A stretch of DNA of 64,000 nucleotides from positions 62,001 through 126,000 of the forward strand of contig JACMJM010000025.1 in NCBI GenBank assembly GCA_014380615.1, read 5' to 3'. Origin of the DNA: Sphingobacteriaceae bacterium (lineage in GTDB: Bacteria > Bacteroidota > Bacteroidia > Sphingobacteriales > Sphingobacteriaceae). The notes under the pieces are model-generated. The model had not been told where the DNA came from and did not search any database. It worked only from the letters and a program-made list of their open reading frames with translations. Positions 1 through 7,658 of the stretch are shown here, one piece after another. How positions within the stretch are numbered: position 1 is the stretch's first letter; every line of letters begins with the position of its first letter. The translations under genes and the position numbers were made by a program.

Positions 1-214
1 TTGATCGAAGCTGCTCTTTAGAAATTTTCCCCAAGTGATAATCGGCCCAGAGAAGGTGGTTGTTGCGTGTGTAGGTTTCTATAAAAGTATGAGGGCACGA
101 AACTCCTAGAGCCTCTAACGAATACGCCTGATAAAGTTCGTGAAGAGTTTCTTCAGCGTTTCTATCAAAGTCCCATAAGGTGTGATCGAGATCGAAAAAT
201 ATATGGCGAAACAT
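1..214 (-). CDS. HAD-family hydrolase, YjjG-like nucleotidase (partial)
   Basis: This is the N-terminal 71 codons of a gene that runs off the left edge. The protein opens MFRHIFFDLDHTLWDFDRN. That contains the haloacid dehalogenase motif I (DLDHT, with D8 and D10 as expected nucleophile and acid/base), and the following WDF is typical of YjjG/PynA-type noncanonical pyrimidine nucleotidases. A helical cap region follows directly after motif I, as in that subfamily. Motifs II-IV lie outside the window, so catalytic completeness cannot be judged. It lies downstream of upp in the same direction, and a house-cleaning pyrimidine nucleotidase would fit beside uracil salvage. The intervening repeat-rich gap makes co-transcription uncertain. 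The family call is firm and the substrate is inferred. Confidence 0.8.
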   Translation of the reverse strand, partial: MFRHIFFDLDHTLWDFDRNAEETLHELYQAYSLEALGVSCPHTFIETYTRNNHLLWADYHLGKISKEQLRS

Positions 215-220
215 TGGATG

Positions 221-400
221 ATGTGCGGATTGTTTGATGTGCAAATGTGCAAATTCTTTTAAAGCGTGCAAATGATGGTTTGATGTGAAAACATGGATCA
301 ATGTGCGGATTGTTTGATGTGCAAATGTGCAAATGCTTTTAAAGTGTGCTAATGATGGTTTGATGTGAAAACATGAATAAATTAGTTGATGTGCAAAAGT
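221..400. repeat. 80-bp tandem repeat, two copies plus partial third
   Basis: Two adjacent 80-base units at 221-300 and 301-380 differ at five positions. Each begins ATGTGCGGATTG and carries internal GATGTGCAAATGTGCAAAT-type short repeats. A degraded third piece (GATGTGCAAAAGTGCGGAT) continues to about 407. The array fills the gap between upp and the HAD hydrolase, starting 7 bases upstream of the hydrolase start codon. It has no coding potential of note on either strand. It resembles the low-complexity intergenic repeats common in this lineage. Function is unknown. Confidence 0.8.
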
Positions 401-495
401 GCGGATTTCCGGCAGAGCTTACAAAACTGAAGATTGAATAGTACACGTGTCATCTGCACATTTTCTCATCTTCCCATCTTCTTCACATTAATAAC

Positions 496-1137
496 TTATT
501 CTCTCTCCCCGAACGCCAGATCTCCCGCATCGCCCAAACCCGGTACGATATACGCTTTTGTGGTCATCTCTTCATCAATAGCACCCAGCCAGAGGTTTGC
601 TTTAGGTAAGTTGGCTTTAATATGCGCGACACCTTCAGCACTGGCTATTACCGATACGATATGTAAATGCTTAATATCGTACTGCCCCATAAGCTCTTTA
701 CAGCAAGCTACCATACTTAAACCGGTAGCAAGCATCGGGTCCGACAAGATAACCGACTTTCCGTTTAAATCCGGGGTGGCAATATATTCCTGCTGAATAA
801 CAAATCCTCCGCCCTTGGTCGGTTTTCTATAGGCCGCCAAAAATGCTGAATCCGCCCGGTCGAAAATATTTAAAAGGCCCTGATGCAGTGGAAGTCCGGC
901 TCGCAAAATGGTGGCCAACACCGGCTGTTCTTTAAGTATTGAAACGGTTGCCGTACCCAGCGGGGTTTCGAATTCGGTTTCAACAAACTCCAGCCTTTTA
1001 CTTATCTCATAAGCAAAAATCTCACCTAGTCGCTCAAGGTTTTTTCTAAAACGCATACTATCCTGCTGAATCTGCGCGTCGCGTAATTCGGCCAGAAAGT
1101 TATTTCCGATAGAGGGGGTATTGCTTAATAAAAACAT
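496..1137 (-). CDS. upp: Uracil phosphoribosyltransferase
   Basis: The 213-residue protein has the usual length for Upp, which converts uracil plus PRPP to UMP in cytoplasmic pyrimidine salvage. The PRPP-binding loop is visible as SDPMLATG at residues 132-139. The uracil-binding C-terminal motif YIVPGLGDAGD is at 196-206, close to the end as expected. The flexible basic segment RKPTKGGG at 104-111 also fits. The start used gives a full-length N-terminus. The gene faces away from uvrB across a 354-base gap, so it has its own promoter. A nucleotidase gene follows downstream. Nothing appears missing or truncated. Confidence 0.97.
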   Translation of the reverse strand: MFLLSNTPSIGNNFLAELRDAQIQQDSMRFRKNLERLGEIFAYEISKRLEFVETEFETPLGTATVSILKEQPVLATILRAGLPLHQGLLNIFDRADSAFLAAYRKPTKGGGFVIQQEYIATPDLNGKSVILSDPMLATGLSMVACCKELMGQYDIKHLHIVSVIASAEGVAHIKANLPKANLWLGAIDEEMTTKAYIVPGLGDAGDLAFGERE

Positions 1138-1219
1138 CTGTTATAAAATTAGCATTTTAATAAATAAGAAAGGCACATCATCAATTAAAACCAAAATACT
1201 CCTTTTTAAGTTTGCCCTA

Positions 1220-1246
1220 TATCTAACATGTTGCTTTTGTTAGATA
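1220..1246 (+). promoter_or_regulatory. 9-bp perfect inverted repeat
   Basis: TATCTAACA at 1220-1228 is exactly complementary to TGTTAGATA at 1238-1246 across a 9-base loop. It lies about 80 bases upstream of the upp start codon and just before a terminator-like hairpin read on the plus strand. It could be an operator dyad or the 5' stem of a small transcript. The sequence alone does not decide between these. Confidence 0.4.
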
Positions 1247-1256
1247 AGGTTTGTAT

Positions 1257-1286
1257 GGGGGATCACCAGGTGGTTCCCCTTTTTTC
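1257..1286 (+). terminator. Terminator-like hairpin on the plus strand
   Basis: The stem pairs GGGG..CACC with GGTG..CCCC around a single-base loop, with a small internal bulge, and is followed by six or seven T residues (1280-1285). This is the layout of an intrinsic terminator for rightward transcription. There is no rightward gene before it: upp points away and uvrB begins 205 bases later. It may end a short untranslated transcript or form a leader attenuator. Confidence 0.5.
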
Positions 1287-1328
1287 TTTGAATAAATCAT
1301 ACTAACCCGAGTTCAATTAATAATATGG

Positions 1329-1428
1329 AACACACCCCTATGAAACGTTTCTCCCGACCGGTTTCCCCTCTCGAGAGGGGGAATTCAGCACTTTTCCATT
1401 ATGTTCTGTCTCTGCATAGGGGTGTGTT
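1329..1428. repeat. Nested palindromic element
   Basis: Outer arms AACACACCCCTATG (1329-1342) and CATAGGGGTGTGTT (1415-1428) are exact 14-base complements enclosing about 72 bases. Inside lies a perfect 16-base palindrome, CCCCTCTCGAGAGGGG, at 1365-1380. The element could fold into a two-tier cruciform or RNA hairpin. The CCCTCTC/GAGAGGG core recurs in other gaps in this window (18710-18728, 41410-41429), which suggests a dispersed REP-like family. Confidence 0.65.
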
Positions 1429-1491
1429 GTTTGTTCTTAATCCTTTTAATCGAACACAGGTTACTAATCAATTTTGTATTTTTGATTTCGC

Positions 1492-3528
1492 ATGGATTTT
1501 AAAATAATTTCTGATTATCAGCCCGCAGGAGACCAGCCCGAAGCAATACGGCAATTAGTAGAAGGAGTAAGGGTCAATGAAAATTACCAGACTTTGCTGG
1601 GTGTAACCGGTTCGGGAAAAACCTATACCATTGCCAACGTTATAGAACAAACACAAAAGCCTACCTTAATACTGAGTCATAATAAAACACTGGCTGCGCA
1701 GCTCTATGGCGAGTTCAAACAGTTTTTTCCAGAAAATGCGGTAAACTATTTTGTGTCGTATTACGATTACTATCAGCCAGAAGCCTATATCGCCAGCTCC
1801 AATACCTATATAGAAAAAGATCTCCAGATAAATGAAGAGATTGAGAAGCTTCGGCTTCGCACTACATCATCTTTAATGTCTGGCCGCCGCGACGTTATTG
1901 TCGTTTCTTCCATTTCCTGCATTTATGGTATGGGAAATCCTGAAGACTTTTATAATTCGGTATTCAAATTCGCCGTTGGTACGCGAATCACCCGAAATGC
2001 CTTCTTGCATCGATTGGTAGAGATCTTATATTCCAGAACAACGGCAGATTTCAGAAGGGGAACCTTTAGAGTAAAGGGAGATACGGTGGATATTTACCCT
2101 GCTTACATGGATCATGCTTACCGTGTTTCTTTCTTTGGTGATGATATTGAAGAACTCACAGCTATTGATCCGGCAACGGGGAAAACTTTAGAAAAAATGA
2201 CTCACATGGTTGTTTATCCGGCGAACTTGTTTGTTACTCCCCGCGAACGTTTTAACCAATCGGTTTGGGCCATTCAAGAGGAGTTGGAGACCCGAAAAAA
2301 GCAATTTGTAGACGATCAACGCTATCTTGAAGCGAAGCGTTTAGAAGAACGGGTTAATTACGACCTGGAAATGATTCGCGAGCTGGGCTATTGCAGCGGT
2401 ATAGAAAATTATTCCCGGTTTTTTGATGGCAGAACTCCGGGCATGCGCCCTTTCTGCTTACTGGATTATTTCCCGGAAGATTACCTGATGGTGATTGACG
2501 AAAGCCATGTAACATTGCCCCAGGTAAGGGCGATGTACGGCGGAGACCGCTCAAGAAAACTATCCCTGGTAGACTATGGGTTCCGCTTACCAGCGGCACT
2601 GGATAATCGCCCGCTTAACTTTGAAGAGTTTGAGCGACTCGCTCCTCAAACTATATACGTTAGCGCAACTCCCGGCGATTACGAACTCGAAAAATCGGGC
2701 GGTATTGTTGTAGAACAGGTTATCAGGCCCACCGGATTACTTGATCCGGTAATTGAAGTTCGCCCGGTATTTAACCAGGTAGATGATTTGCTGGATGAAG
2801 TTGATAAAACCGTAAAAATGGGCGACCGGATACTTGTGACTACCCTTACAAAACGGATGGCCGAAGAGCTTACGAAGTATATGGACCGGCTCGGAATTAA
2901 GGTGCGATACATTCATTCGGAAGTGAAAACACTCGAACGGGTGGAGATTCTAAGAGGCCTGCGCCTGGGTGAATTTGACGTTTTAATCGGGATTAACCTT
3001 TTACGCGAAGGGCTCGACCTACCGGAAGTTTCGTTTGTGGCAATTCTTGATGCTGATAAAGAGGGGTTCCTACGGTCCGAACGGTCATTAATACAAACTA
3101 TCGGCCGGGCGGCACGAAACGACCGGGGACGTGTAATCATGTATGCCGACACCATAACAGAGAGCATGCGCATCACTATCCAGGAAACAAACCGTAGGCG
3201 GGAGAAACAGATAAAATACAATGAGGAGCATGGCATAACACCGAGAACCATAGGCAAATCGCGTGAAGCAATTATTGAGCAGACTTCGGTTATAGATTTT
3301 AAAGGCGGCATTCAAAAAGTGTACGTCGGAAATGAAGGGGCGGACAGTATCGCCGCCGATCCGATAGTGCAGTACATGACTAAGCCGGAACTTCAAAAAG
3401 CTATTGATAAAACGAAAAAAGATATGCTTGCGGCCGCAAAAGGCATGGACTTTTTGGGGGCGGCAAAACTACGGGACGAAATGTTTGCTTTGGAGAAGAT
3501 GATGGAAGATAAATTCGGGAAGAAGTAA
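1492..3528 (+). CDS. uvrB: Excinuclease ABC subunit B
   Basis: At 678 residues this is full-length UvrB, the DNA-damage-verifying helicase of nucleotide excision repair. It receives DNA from UvrA and recruits UvrC. Visible landmarks are Walker A GVTGSGKT at 37-44, the beta-hairpin segment YDYYQPEAYI that inserts between DNA strands, the DEAD-like box DESH, helicase motif VI in QTIGRAARN, and a C-terminal UVR motif ending in ALEKMMEDKFG that binds UvrC. The stop codon overlaps the next start by one base (TAATG), so translation of ywbE is probably coupled. Mfd, which couples repair to transcription, is encoded 5 kb downstream in the same direction but not in the same operon. Confidence 0.98.
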   Translation: MDFKIISDYQPAGDQPEAIRQLVEGVRVNENYQTLLGVTGSGKTYTIANVIEQTQKPTLILSHNKTLAAQLYGEFKQFFPENAVNYFVSYYDYYQPEAYIASSNTYIEKDLQINEEIEKLRLRTTSSLMSGRRDVIVVSSISCIYGMGNPEDFYNSVFKFAVGTRITRNAFLHRLVEILYSRTTADFRRGTFRVKGDTVDIYPAYMDHAYRVSFFGDDIEELTAIDPATGKTLEKMTHMVVYPANLFVTPRERFNQSVWAIQEELETRKKQFVDDQRYLEAKRLEERVNYDLEMIRELGYCSGIENYSRFFDGRTPGMRPFCLLDYFPEDYLMVIDESHVTLPQVRAMYGGDRSRKLSLVDYGFRLPAALDNRPLNFEEFERLAPQTIYVSATPGDYELEKSGGIVVEQVIRPTGLLDPVIEVRPVFNQVDDLLDEVDKTVKMGDRILVTTLTKRMAEELTKYMDRLGIKVRYIHSEVKTLERVEILRGLRLGEFDVLIGINLLREGLDLPEVSFVAILDADKEGFLRSERSLIQTIGRAARNDRGRVIMYADTITESMRITIQETNRRREKQIKYNEEHGITPRTIGKSREAIIEQTSVIDFKGGIQKVYVGNEGADSIAADPIVQYMTKPELQKAIDKTKKDMLAAAKGMDFLGAAKLRDEMFALEKMMEDKFGKK

Positions 3529-3725
3529 TGAACGGACAAAACAGAGAAGACATTTACCCGGGTTTAGAGGTAGATATTATTTTAAAGAAAGATCAACGCT
3601 CGGGCAAATTAACCAGAGGAATAGTTAAAGACCTGCTTACCAGTTCGTCATTTCACAGCCGTGGGATAAAAGTGCGCTTAGAAGATGGCCAGGTTGGTAG
3701 AGTAGCGTTTATTGTTGAGGAATAA
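3528..3725 (+). CDS. ywbE: YwbE family protein (DUF2196)
   Basis: This 65-residue protein matches the YwbE/DUF2196 family along its whole length. The signature is seen in the N-terminal stretch R-x-x-I-x-P-G-L-x-V-x-I-I-L-K-K-D-Q-R-S-G-K and the conserved LTxG-IVKDxLTSSxxHxRGIKVRL region. The C-terminus reads GQVGRVAFIVE. It is a small, probably beta-rich cytoplasmic protein of unknown biochemical role. Its start overlaps the uvrB stop by one base, and fau follows 15 bases later, so the three form an operon. The lysine and arginine content and compact fold would suit nucleic acid binding, but that is only inference. Confidence 0.9.
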   Translation: MNGQNREDIYPGLEVDIILKKDQRSGKLTRGIVKDLLTSSSFHSRGIKVRLEDGQVGRVAFIVEE

Positions 3726-3740
3726 CATCCATCTATACCA

Positions 3741-4322
3741 GTGAACAAAAAACAATTAAGAGATTACTACCTGCAAAAACGACAAGAGCTATTGCCAACG
3801 GTAATCGATAATCTGAGTCGACAAATCGTTAAACAATTTGCCAAATTGCCCTTAGACGACATTAAGCTTGTTCATATATTTTATCCTATCGCAGGTAAAA
3901 AAGAGTTTAACAGCCTGTTATTAAAAGAATGGTTGGCAAATAATTATCCCGATATCAGATTTGTGCTTCCTAAAAGCAATGCCAGCAACCACACCCTCAC
4001 GAATATTTTATGGGAAGATAATACTCCCCTGGCAATTAACCAATGGGGCATTACAGAACCTGAGCATGGGGTTGAAGTGGCCCCTCAAAACATAGATCTG
4101 GTTATCATTCCGCTTCTGGCTTTCGATAAGCTGGGAAACAGAGTGGGTTATGGAAAGGGATTTTACGATAGATTTCTATCCGATTGCAGGCCCAACGTAT
4201 TGAAAGCCGGTGTTTCTTACTTCGAACCGGAAGATGAGATACTTGAGGTGAATATTTACGATGCCCCGCTTAATATCTGTGTAACGCCGGAAAAGGTTTG
4301 GCACTTTTCAAGGCCGGATTGA
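3741..4322 (+). CDS. fau: 5-formyltetrahydrofolate cyclo-ligase
   Basis: The 193-residue protein is a complete 5-formyl-THF cyclo-ligase (MTHFS/YgfA). It uses ATP to turn 5-formyltetrahydrofolate into 5,10-methenyltetrahydrofolate, returning a storage or inhibitory folate to one-carbon metabolism. The nucleotide and folate site motif GYGKGFYDRF is at 136-145. The N-terminus (KKQLRDYYLQKRQEL) fits the basic helix that starts the family. The start codon is GTG, preceded by no strong ribosome site but correctly placed for the alignment. It is the last gene of the uvrB-ywbE-fau run and ends before a terminator hairpin shared with the convergent gene. Confidence 0.95.
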   Translation: MNKKQLRDYYLQKRQELLPTVIDNLSRQIVKQFAKLPLDDIKLVHIFYPIAGKKEFNSLLLKEWLANNYPDIRFVLPKSNASNHTLTNILWEDNTPLAINQWGITEPEHGVEVAPQNIDLVIIPLLAFDKLGNRVGYGKGFYDRFLSDCRPNVLKAGVSYFEPEDEILEVNIYDAPLNICVTPEKVWHFSRPD

Positions 4323-4374
4323 TTGGTTGTAGTATCTGAAGATATCAATTTATGAGTTGCTTTCGCCGCATTAA

Positions 4375-4408
4375 GATTCCCGCCCGCGCGGGAATGACGG
4401 GCGGGCTA
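4375..4408. repeat. GC-rich palindromic intergenic repeat
   Basis: The stretch contains ATTCCCGCCCGCGCGGGAAT, an inverted repeat of ATTCCCG arms around a CCCGCG core, followed by a second CGGGCGGGC arm. This CCCGC..GCGGGAATGACG pattern is a common type of dispersed bacterial palindrome. It lies between fau and the shared terminator and has no coding role. Confidence 0.55.
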
Positions 4409-4415
4409 AACAAAA

Positions 4416-4440
4416 AAAGCGTCCCGGTTAGGAACGCTTT
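4416..4440. terminator. Bidirectional terminator between fau and the zinc-ribbon gene
   Basis: AAAGCGT (4416-4422) pairs with ACGCTTT (4434-4440), with two further C-G pairs inside and a short loop. It is flanked by an A tract on the left and T-rich bases on the right, so it can serve both convergent genes. Confidence 0.75.
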
Positions 4441-4467
4441 CTGTATTATGATTATGCCGATAAAATA

Positions 4468-5217
4468 TTAGGCTATTTCTTCTACTTTTTCCCCTGATAA
4501 AGCTTCATCAACAAGAATACGTCCGCAATGCTCGCAAACGATAACTTTTTTATGTTGACGGATATCAAGCTGACGCTGAGGAGGTATTTGGTTATAACAT
4601 CCTGAGCATGAATCGCGCTGAATAGTAACTACAGCGAGGCCATTTTTAGAATTGTTGCGCAAACGATTATAAGCTGTTAACAGACGTTCATCAATAAACT
4701 GCTCGGCTTCTTTTGCTTTACCAGACAGCTCATCTTCTTCTTTCTGAGTTTCAGCAGTAATGTTTTCGAGTTCGGCCTTTTTAATCTCTAAATCTTTACG
4801 ACGCTCTTCAAGATCGGCAACAGCTCTTTCGTAAACCTGGGTTTTGTTAACGATATCAAAGCCAAGTTCTTTTATTTTCTTTTCGCAAACCTGAATCTCT
4901 AATCCCTGAATTTCAATCTCTTTTGAAATCGCATCATACTCACGGTTATTCTTTACCTCGTTTAATTGAGTTTCGTATTTCTTAACCGCTGCCTGCGAAT
5001 CCCGGATCATGTTTTTACGGGTTACAATCGCATCCTCAAAATCATCCAGATCAGCTTTTATTTTTTGAATACGGGTTTCAAGACCAGCAACTTCATCTTC
5101 TAAATCTGCTACTTCCATAGGAAGATCGCCGCGTACCTGCTTGATTTTATCAACCTGAGTATGTATGTTTTGCAGTGCGTATAAAGCCTTAAGCTTCTGT
5201 TCTACTGTTTGTTCCAT
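4468..5217 (-). CDS. C4-type zinc ribbon, coiled-coil protein
   Basis: This 249-residue protein has a long coiled coil (about residues 30-185, rich in heptads of Glu, Lys and Leu). A C-terminal zinc ribbon follows, with Cys204, Cys207, Cys228 and Cys231 in two CxxC pairs (SCSGC and CEHCG). This is the DUF164/zf-RING_7 architecture, related to CT398 of Chlamydia and other FlgN-like scaffold proteins. The exact role is not established. Its start overlaps the stop of the Nif3-like gene by one base, so the two are translationally linked. This pair occurs widely in Bacteroidota. The protein has no signal peptide, so it is cytoplasmic. A nucleic acid or protein-scaffold role is plausible but unproven. 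Confidence 0.88.
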   Translation of the reverse strand: MEQTVEQKLKALYALQNIHTQVDKIKQVRGDLPMEVADLEDEVAGLETRIQKIKADLDDFEDAIVTRKNMIRDSQAAVKKYETQLNEVKNNREYDAISKEIEIQGLEIQVCEKKIKELGFDIVNKTQVYERAVADLEERRKDLEIKKAELENITAETQKEEDELSGKAKEAEQFIDERLLTAYNRLRNNSKNGLAVVTIQRDSCSGCYNQIPPQRQLDIRQHKKVIVCEHCGRILVDEALSGEKVEEIA

Positions 5218-6314
5218 TAAATTAGATAATTTATGGGGTTTGTGTTATATTCTGTTAAATGGAGTGCAAAGTTAGGAAATTTTTTCTGAATAATTTCATA
5301 CAACAATTCTTGTGTAAACTGCTCACTTTCAAAATGTCCCACATCGGCAATTACTATCTTTTTTTCGGCATCGAAAAACTCATGATATTTAAAATCAGCG
5401 GTTATAAACACATCCGCTTTCGCAGCAATTGCGTTCTCTAAAAGGAAGCTTCCCGAGCCCCCGCATACCGCGACTCTTGAGACTGGTTTTTCACGCAAAG
5501 TGGTATACCTGATTACAGTGGCTTTTAGCTTTTCCTTTACCATTTTAAGAAAATCCAGTTCAGACATAGCCGTTTCCAAAGATGCGATCATTCCGGCACC
5601 TATATTTTCATGTCGGTTTGCAAGCGAGTAAATATCGTAGGCAACTTCTTCGTAAGGATGAGCTTCCTTTAATGCGGAAACTATTTTACTCTCCTGATAA
5701 GCTGAAAAAATTACTTCGATCCGGGTTTCTTTCTCCTGATGTACCTCACCTTTTTCACCCACATACGGATTCGCGTCTTCCGATGCCTTAAAGGTACCGT
5801 AGCCTTCGGCATTAAAGCTGCAATCAGAATAATTACCAATTTTTCCAGCCCCTGCACTAAAAAGCGCAGAGCGAATTACAGATGCCTGATCTAGGGGAGC
5901 ATAAGTAACAAGTTTTTTTAAAATATCCTCTTTGGGCGATAGTATTGTGGGATTTTTAAGTCCCAGTTTTTCGCAGATTTTAAAGTTGACGCCCCTTTGT
6001 ATGTGGTCGAGGTTGGTATGGATAGCATATAAAGCGATGTCGTTTTTAATCGCTTTGATTATCACGCGCTCTACATACGTTTTACCGTTAAATTTTTTAA
6101 GCCCTTTAAAAACTATGGGATGATGTGATATTACAAGATTACAACCTTTACGAATGGCCTCGTCTACAATTTCCTCGGTACAGTCTAAAGAAATAAGTGC
6201 TGCTGTTATTTCAAGATCGGGCCGACCCGCAATTAAGCCCGAATTATCATAATCCTCCTGAAGAGACAATGGAGCGATAAGTTCAAGATGATTAATGAGT
6301 TCTTTTAAAATCAT
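5217..6314 (-). CDS. Nif3-like dinuclear metal centre protein
   Basis: The 365-residue protein belongs to the NIF3/DUF34 family (YbgI, YqfO; sometimes labelled GTP cyclohydrolase I type 2). Metal ligands are visible in the N-terminal half: HHP in VISHHPIVF, and HTNLD in AIHTNLDHIQRG. The C-terminal half has DVGHFESE, completing the two-metal site. The middle third (about residues 140-250, with HPYEEVAYDIY) is the PII/CutA-like insertion found in the longer YqfO type. The family forms toroidal hexamers. The true substrate is unsettled. It is the middle gene of a tightly overlapping run: its start overlaps the stop of the upstream membrane protein as ATGA, and its stop overlaps the zinc-ribbon start. 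Confidence 0.92.
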   Translation of the reverse strand: MILKELINHLELIAPLSLQEDYDNSGLIAGRPDLEITAALISLDCTEEIVDEAIRKGCNLVISHHPIVFKGLKKFNGKTYVERVIIKAIKNDIALYAIHTNLDHIQRGVNFKICEKLGLKNPTILSPKEDILKKLVTYAPLDQASVIRSALFSAGAGKIGNYSDCSFNAEGYGTFKASEDANPYVGEKGEVHQEKETRIEVIFSAYQESKIVSALKEAHPYEEVAYDIYSLANRHENIGAGMIASLETAMSELDFLKMVKEKLKATVIRYTTLREKPVSRVAVCGGSGSFLLENAIAAKADVFITADFKYHEFFDAEKKIVIADVGHFESEQFTQELLYEIIQKKFPNFALHLTEYNTNPINYLI

Positions 6315-6778
6315 AGCTCGTCTTTTGATTCATTTTCCGCCGAATCGTTTATGAGTACAGCTTTATACCAGTTTATCTTGGTCCAATACAGAATGAAAAT
6401 TATAACGACGGCCAAACTAAAAAATACATACAAGTAGTTTTTATGCAGGTTTTGAATATCTGTTGGTACCGCGACAAAAAAACTGCCGAGGTTAATGAGG
6501 GCATAGAGAATTCCGTAAATCAAGGTGGGATATCCTTTAACTTCGAAATCTCTGGAAGCTAATTCGTTTCGTATTGATCGGGATAACTCGATAGCTACGA
6601 AAAAATTCCATAAAAGATTTAGGAAAGGAATAATTAAGGGCCAAACCAGAACAGGAGAGATCCGACGATTTACAGGATTCACCTGCTGCAGGGTTCTGAT
6701 TATCGCTAATACAAATAAGCTTTTGATTAAAATATCAAAAAAAAGTGCGGAAATACTTAATGAACCGATGTCTGGCAT
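6311..6778 (-). CDS. Four-helix membrane protein, unknown family
   Basis: A 155-residue protein with about four hydrophobic segments (roughly residues 8-27, 44-62, 85-103 and 115-133) separated by short polar loops. A charged tail follows (ENESKDEL). The loop after helix 2, SRSIRNELASRDF, suits membrane proteins of the DUF4328-like kind, but I cannot assign a family with certainty. The stop overlaps the nif3-like start by four bases (ATGA), so it is co-transcribed and probably translationally coupled. It ends a leftward cluster of small membrane proteins. No catalytic motif is visible. Confidence 0.75.
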   Translation of the reverse strand: MPDIGSLSISALFFDILIKSLFVLAIIRTLQQVNPVNRRISPVLVWPLIIPFLNLLWNFFVAIELSRSIRNELASRDFEVKGYPTLIYGILYALINLGSFFVAVPTDIQNLHKNYLYVFFSLAVVIIFILYWTKINWYKAVLINDSAENESKDEL

Positions 6779-6781
6779 ATA

Positions 6782-7006
6782 TTAACTTAACCACCTGAAA
6801 ACGCGAATCAACAGGTTTATTACTACACTTATAATTATCATGGTGGTAATAGGAAAATAAAACCGGAAATTATCTCGTTCTATCCTGATATCGCCAGGCA
6901 AATTGCCTATCCAGTGCAGTGTATCGTGAAAAAAATAAATTAGTATACCGGCAACAACTATTACCGAGCCTGCAATAATAATCCATTTTCCTGTTTCACC
7001 TGTCAT
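6782..7006 (-). CDS. DUF2905 family small membrane protein
   Basis: The 74-residue protein matches DUF2905. It has an N-terminal membrane helix (residues 7-25), the conserved middle GNLPGDIRIERDNFRFYFPI, and a second helix at about 52-68. This family of two-helix inner-membrane proteins is widespread and has no known function. It begins six bases after the TM2 gene stop and ends four bases before the next gene, so it belongs to the same operon. Both helices and the signature are intact. Confidence 0.92.
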   Translation of the reverse strand: MTGETGKWIIIAGSVIVVAGILIYFFHDTLHWIGNLPGDIRIERDNFRFYFPITTMIIISVVINLLIRVFRWLS

Positions 7007-7012
7007 TTTTTA

Positions 7013-7366
7013 TCACATTCCCATTTTCACCAGCTGGGCACATTCTAAAGCCGCTTTTTGATTATGCTCATTAGCCAGACTTTTGTGATTTATCACGTCA
7101 ACAATGGTACCGATAAAACACAAACCAAACGTTAGCAGGTATAAAATACCCATCCCTATCTGGCCCATTACAAACCGCTGCACTCCGTTGGGTCCGATGA
7201 ATCCGATCAAGGAAAAAATCAAAATATTGCTTGGACTTTGACGTTTGCTGGTATAAAACATGATGAAACGCTGTGCCTGTTGTTCATTCATGCCTGCCAT
7301 AATGTGCTGGGCATATTGAAACTCTTCGGGGGTTATTCCCTTAAGTGTGTAAAGTAAATCCTTCAT
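7013..7366 (-). CDS. TM2 domain-containing protein
   Basis: A 117-residue protein with a cytoplasmic N-terminal segment of about 60 residues. This contains ITPEEFQYAQHIMAGM, similar to other Bacteroidota TM2 proteins. The TM2 module of two membrane helices comes after it (FSLIGFIGPNGVQRFVMGQIGMGI and LLTFGLCFIGTIVDVI, given here as its two ends). The GxxGxxRFxxGQxxxGILYL and DxI signatures are present. TM2 proteins have no agreed biochemical role. It sits 16 bases downstream of the DUF2752 gene in the same direction. Confidence 0.9.
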   Translation of the reverse strand: MKDLLYTLKGITPEEFQYAQHIMAGMNEQQAQRFIMFYTSKRQSPSNILIFSLIGFIGPNGVQRFVMGQIGMGILYLLTFGLCFIGTIVDVINHKSLANEHNQKAALECAQLVKMGM

Positions 7367-7382
7367 ATTCTATGTTTAGGTT

Positions 7383-7658
7383 TCAGAAATATACTAAGTA
7401 TTTTTTACTTAAGGTGATGATACGATAAAGCAGGATTAAAAGCGCGGGAATGCCGAACCAGTGATAGTTAAAAGAGGCCGCAAAATCACCCTGAAAAATC
7501 GAGGCTATCGATCTGCCGAGTCCGCAACCCGGGCACCATACGAAACCTAAATTTGCTAGTGGGCATAGGGTAAAATGGTCATCGCCGGGCCTTACAAAGG
7601 CCAGAACGATTAAAGCACTAACCCAAATTACCAGTTCAAGATGTTTGGTGAGTTTCAA
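7383..7658 (-). CDS. DUF2752 domain membrane protein
   Basis: The 91-residue protein carries the DUF2752 signature CPLANLGFVWCPGCGLGRS (about residues 32-50). Its three cysteines (CxnCPGCG) are characteristic and could bind a metal or form a disulphide. Membrane segments flank this motif at about 8-25 and 65-84. It abuts the DUF4199 gene with no spacer (7658/7659) and lies 16 bases upstream of the TM2 gene. DUF2752 and TM2 genes are often neighbours, which hints at a shared envelope role. No experimental function is known to me. Confidence 0.9.
   Translation of the reverse strand: MKLTKHLELVIWVSALIVLAFVRPGDDHFTLCPLANLGFVWCPGCGLGRSIASIFQGDFAASFNYHWFGIPALLILLYRIITLSKKYLVYF

Larger units (their letters stand above)
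1138..1491. other. 354-bp divergent gap between upp and uvrB
   Basis: The gap must hold the promoters of both upp (leftward) and uvrB (rightward). It contains three structured elements listed separately: a 9-bp inverted repeat at 1220-1246, a terminator-like hairpin at 1257-1286, and a nested palindrome at 1329-1428. A match to the Bacteroidota -7 box, TATTTTTG, lies at 1477-1484, just 7 bases before the uvrB ATG. I see no -33 TTTG at the right distance, so this box is weak evidence. An open frame starting at 1325 lies wholly over the palindrome and runs into uvrB out of frame. I do not regard it as a gene. Confidence 0.6.

Noticed and set aside
221..400. Possible CRISPR array
   Set aside because: Units are adjacent, with no spacers between them and no cas genes nearby.
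1325..1507. Plus-strand open frame of 60 codons ahead of uvrB
   Set aside because: It lies over the nested palindrome and then overlaps uvrB in another frame; composition is not protein-like.
2354..2599. Antisense open frames over uvrB, mfd, susC, sdhA and other large genes
   Set aside because: They mirror the codon structure of the strong sense genes and lack independent protein features.
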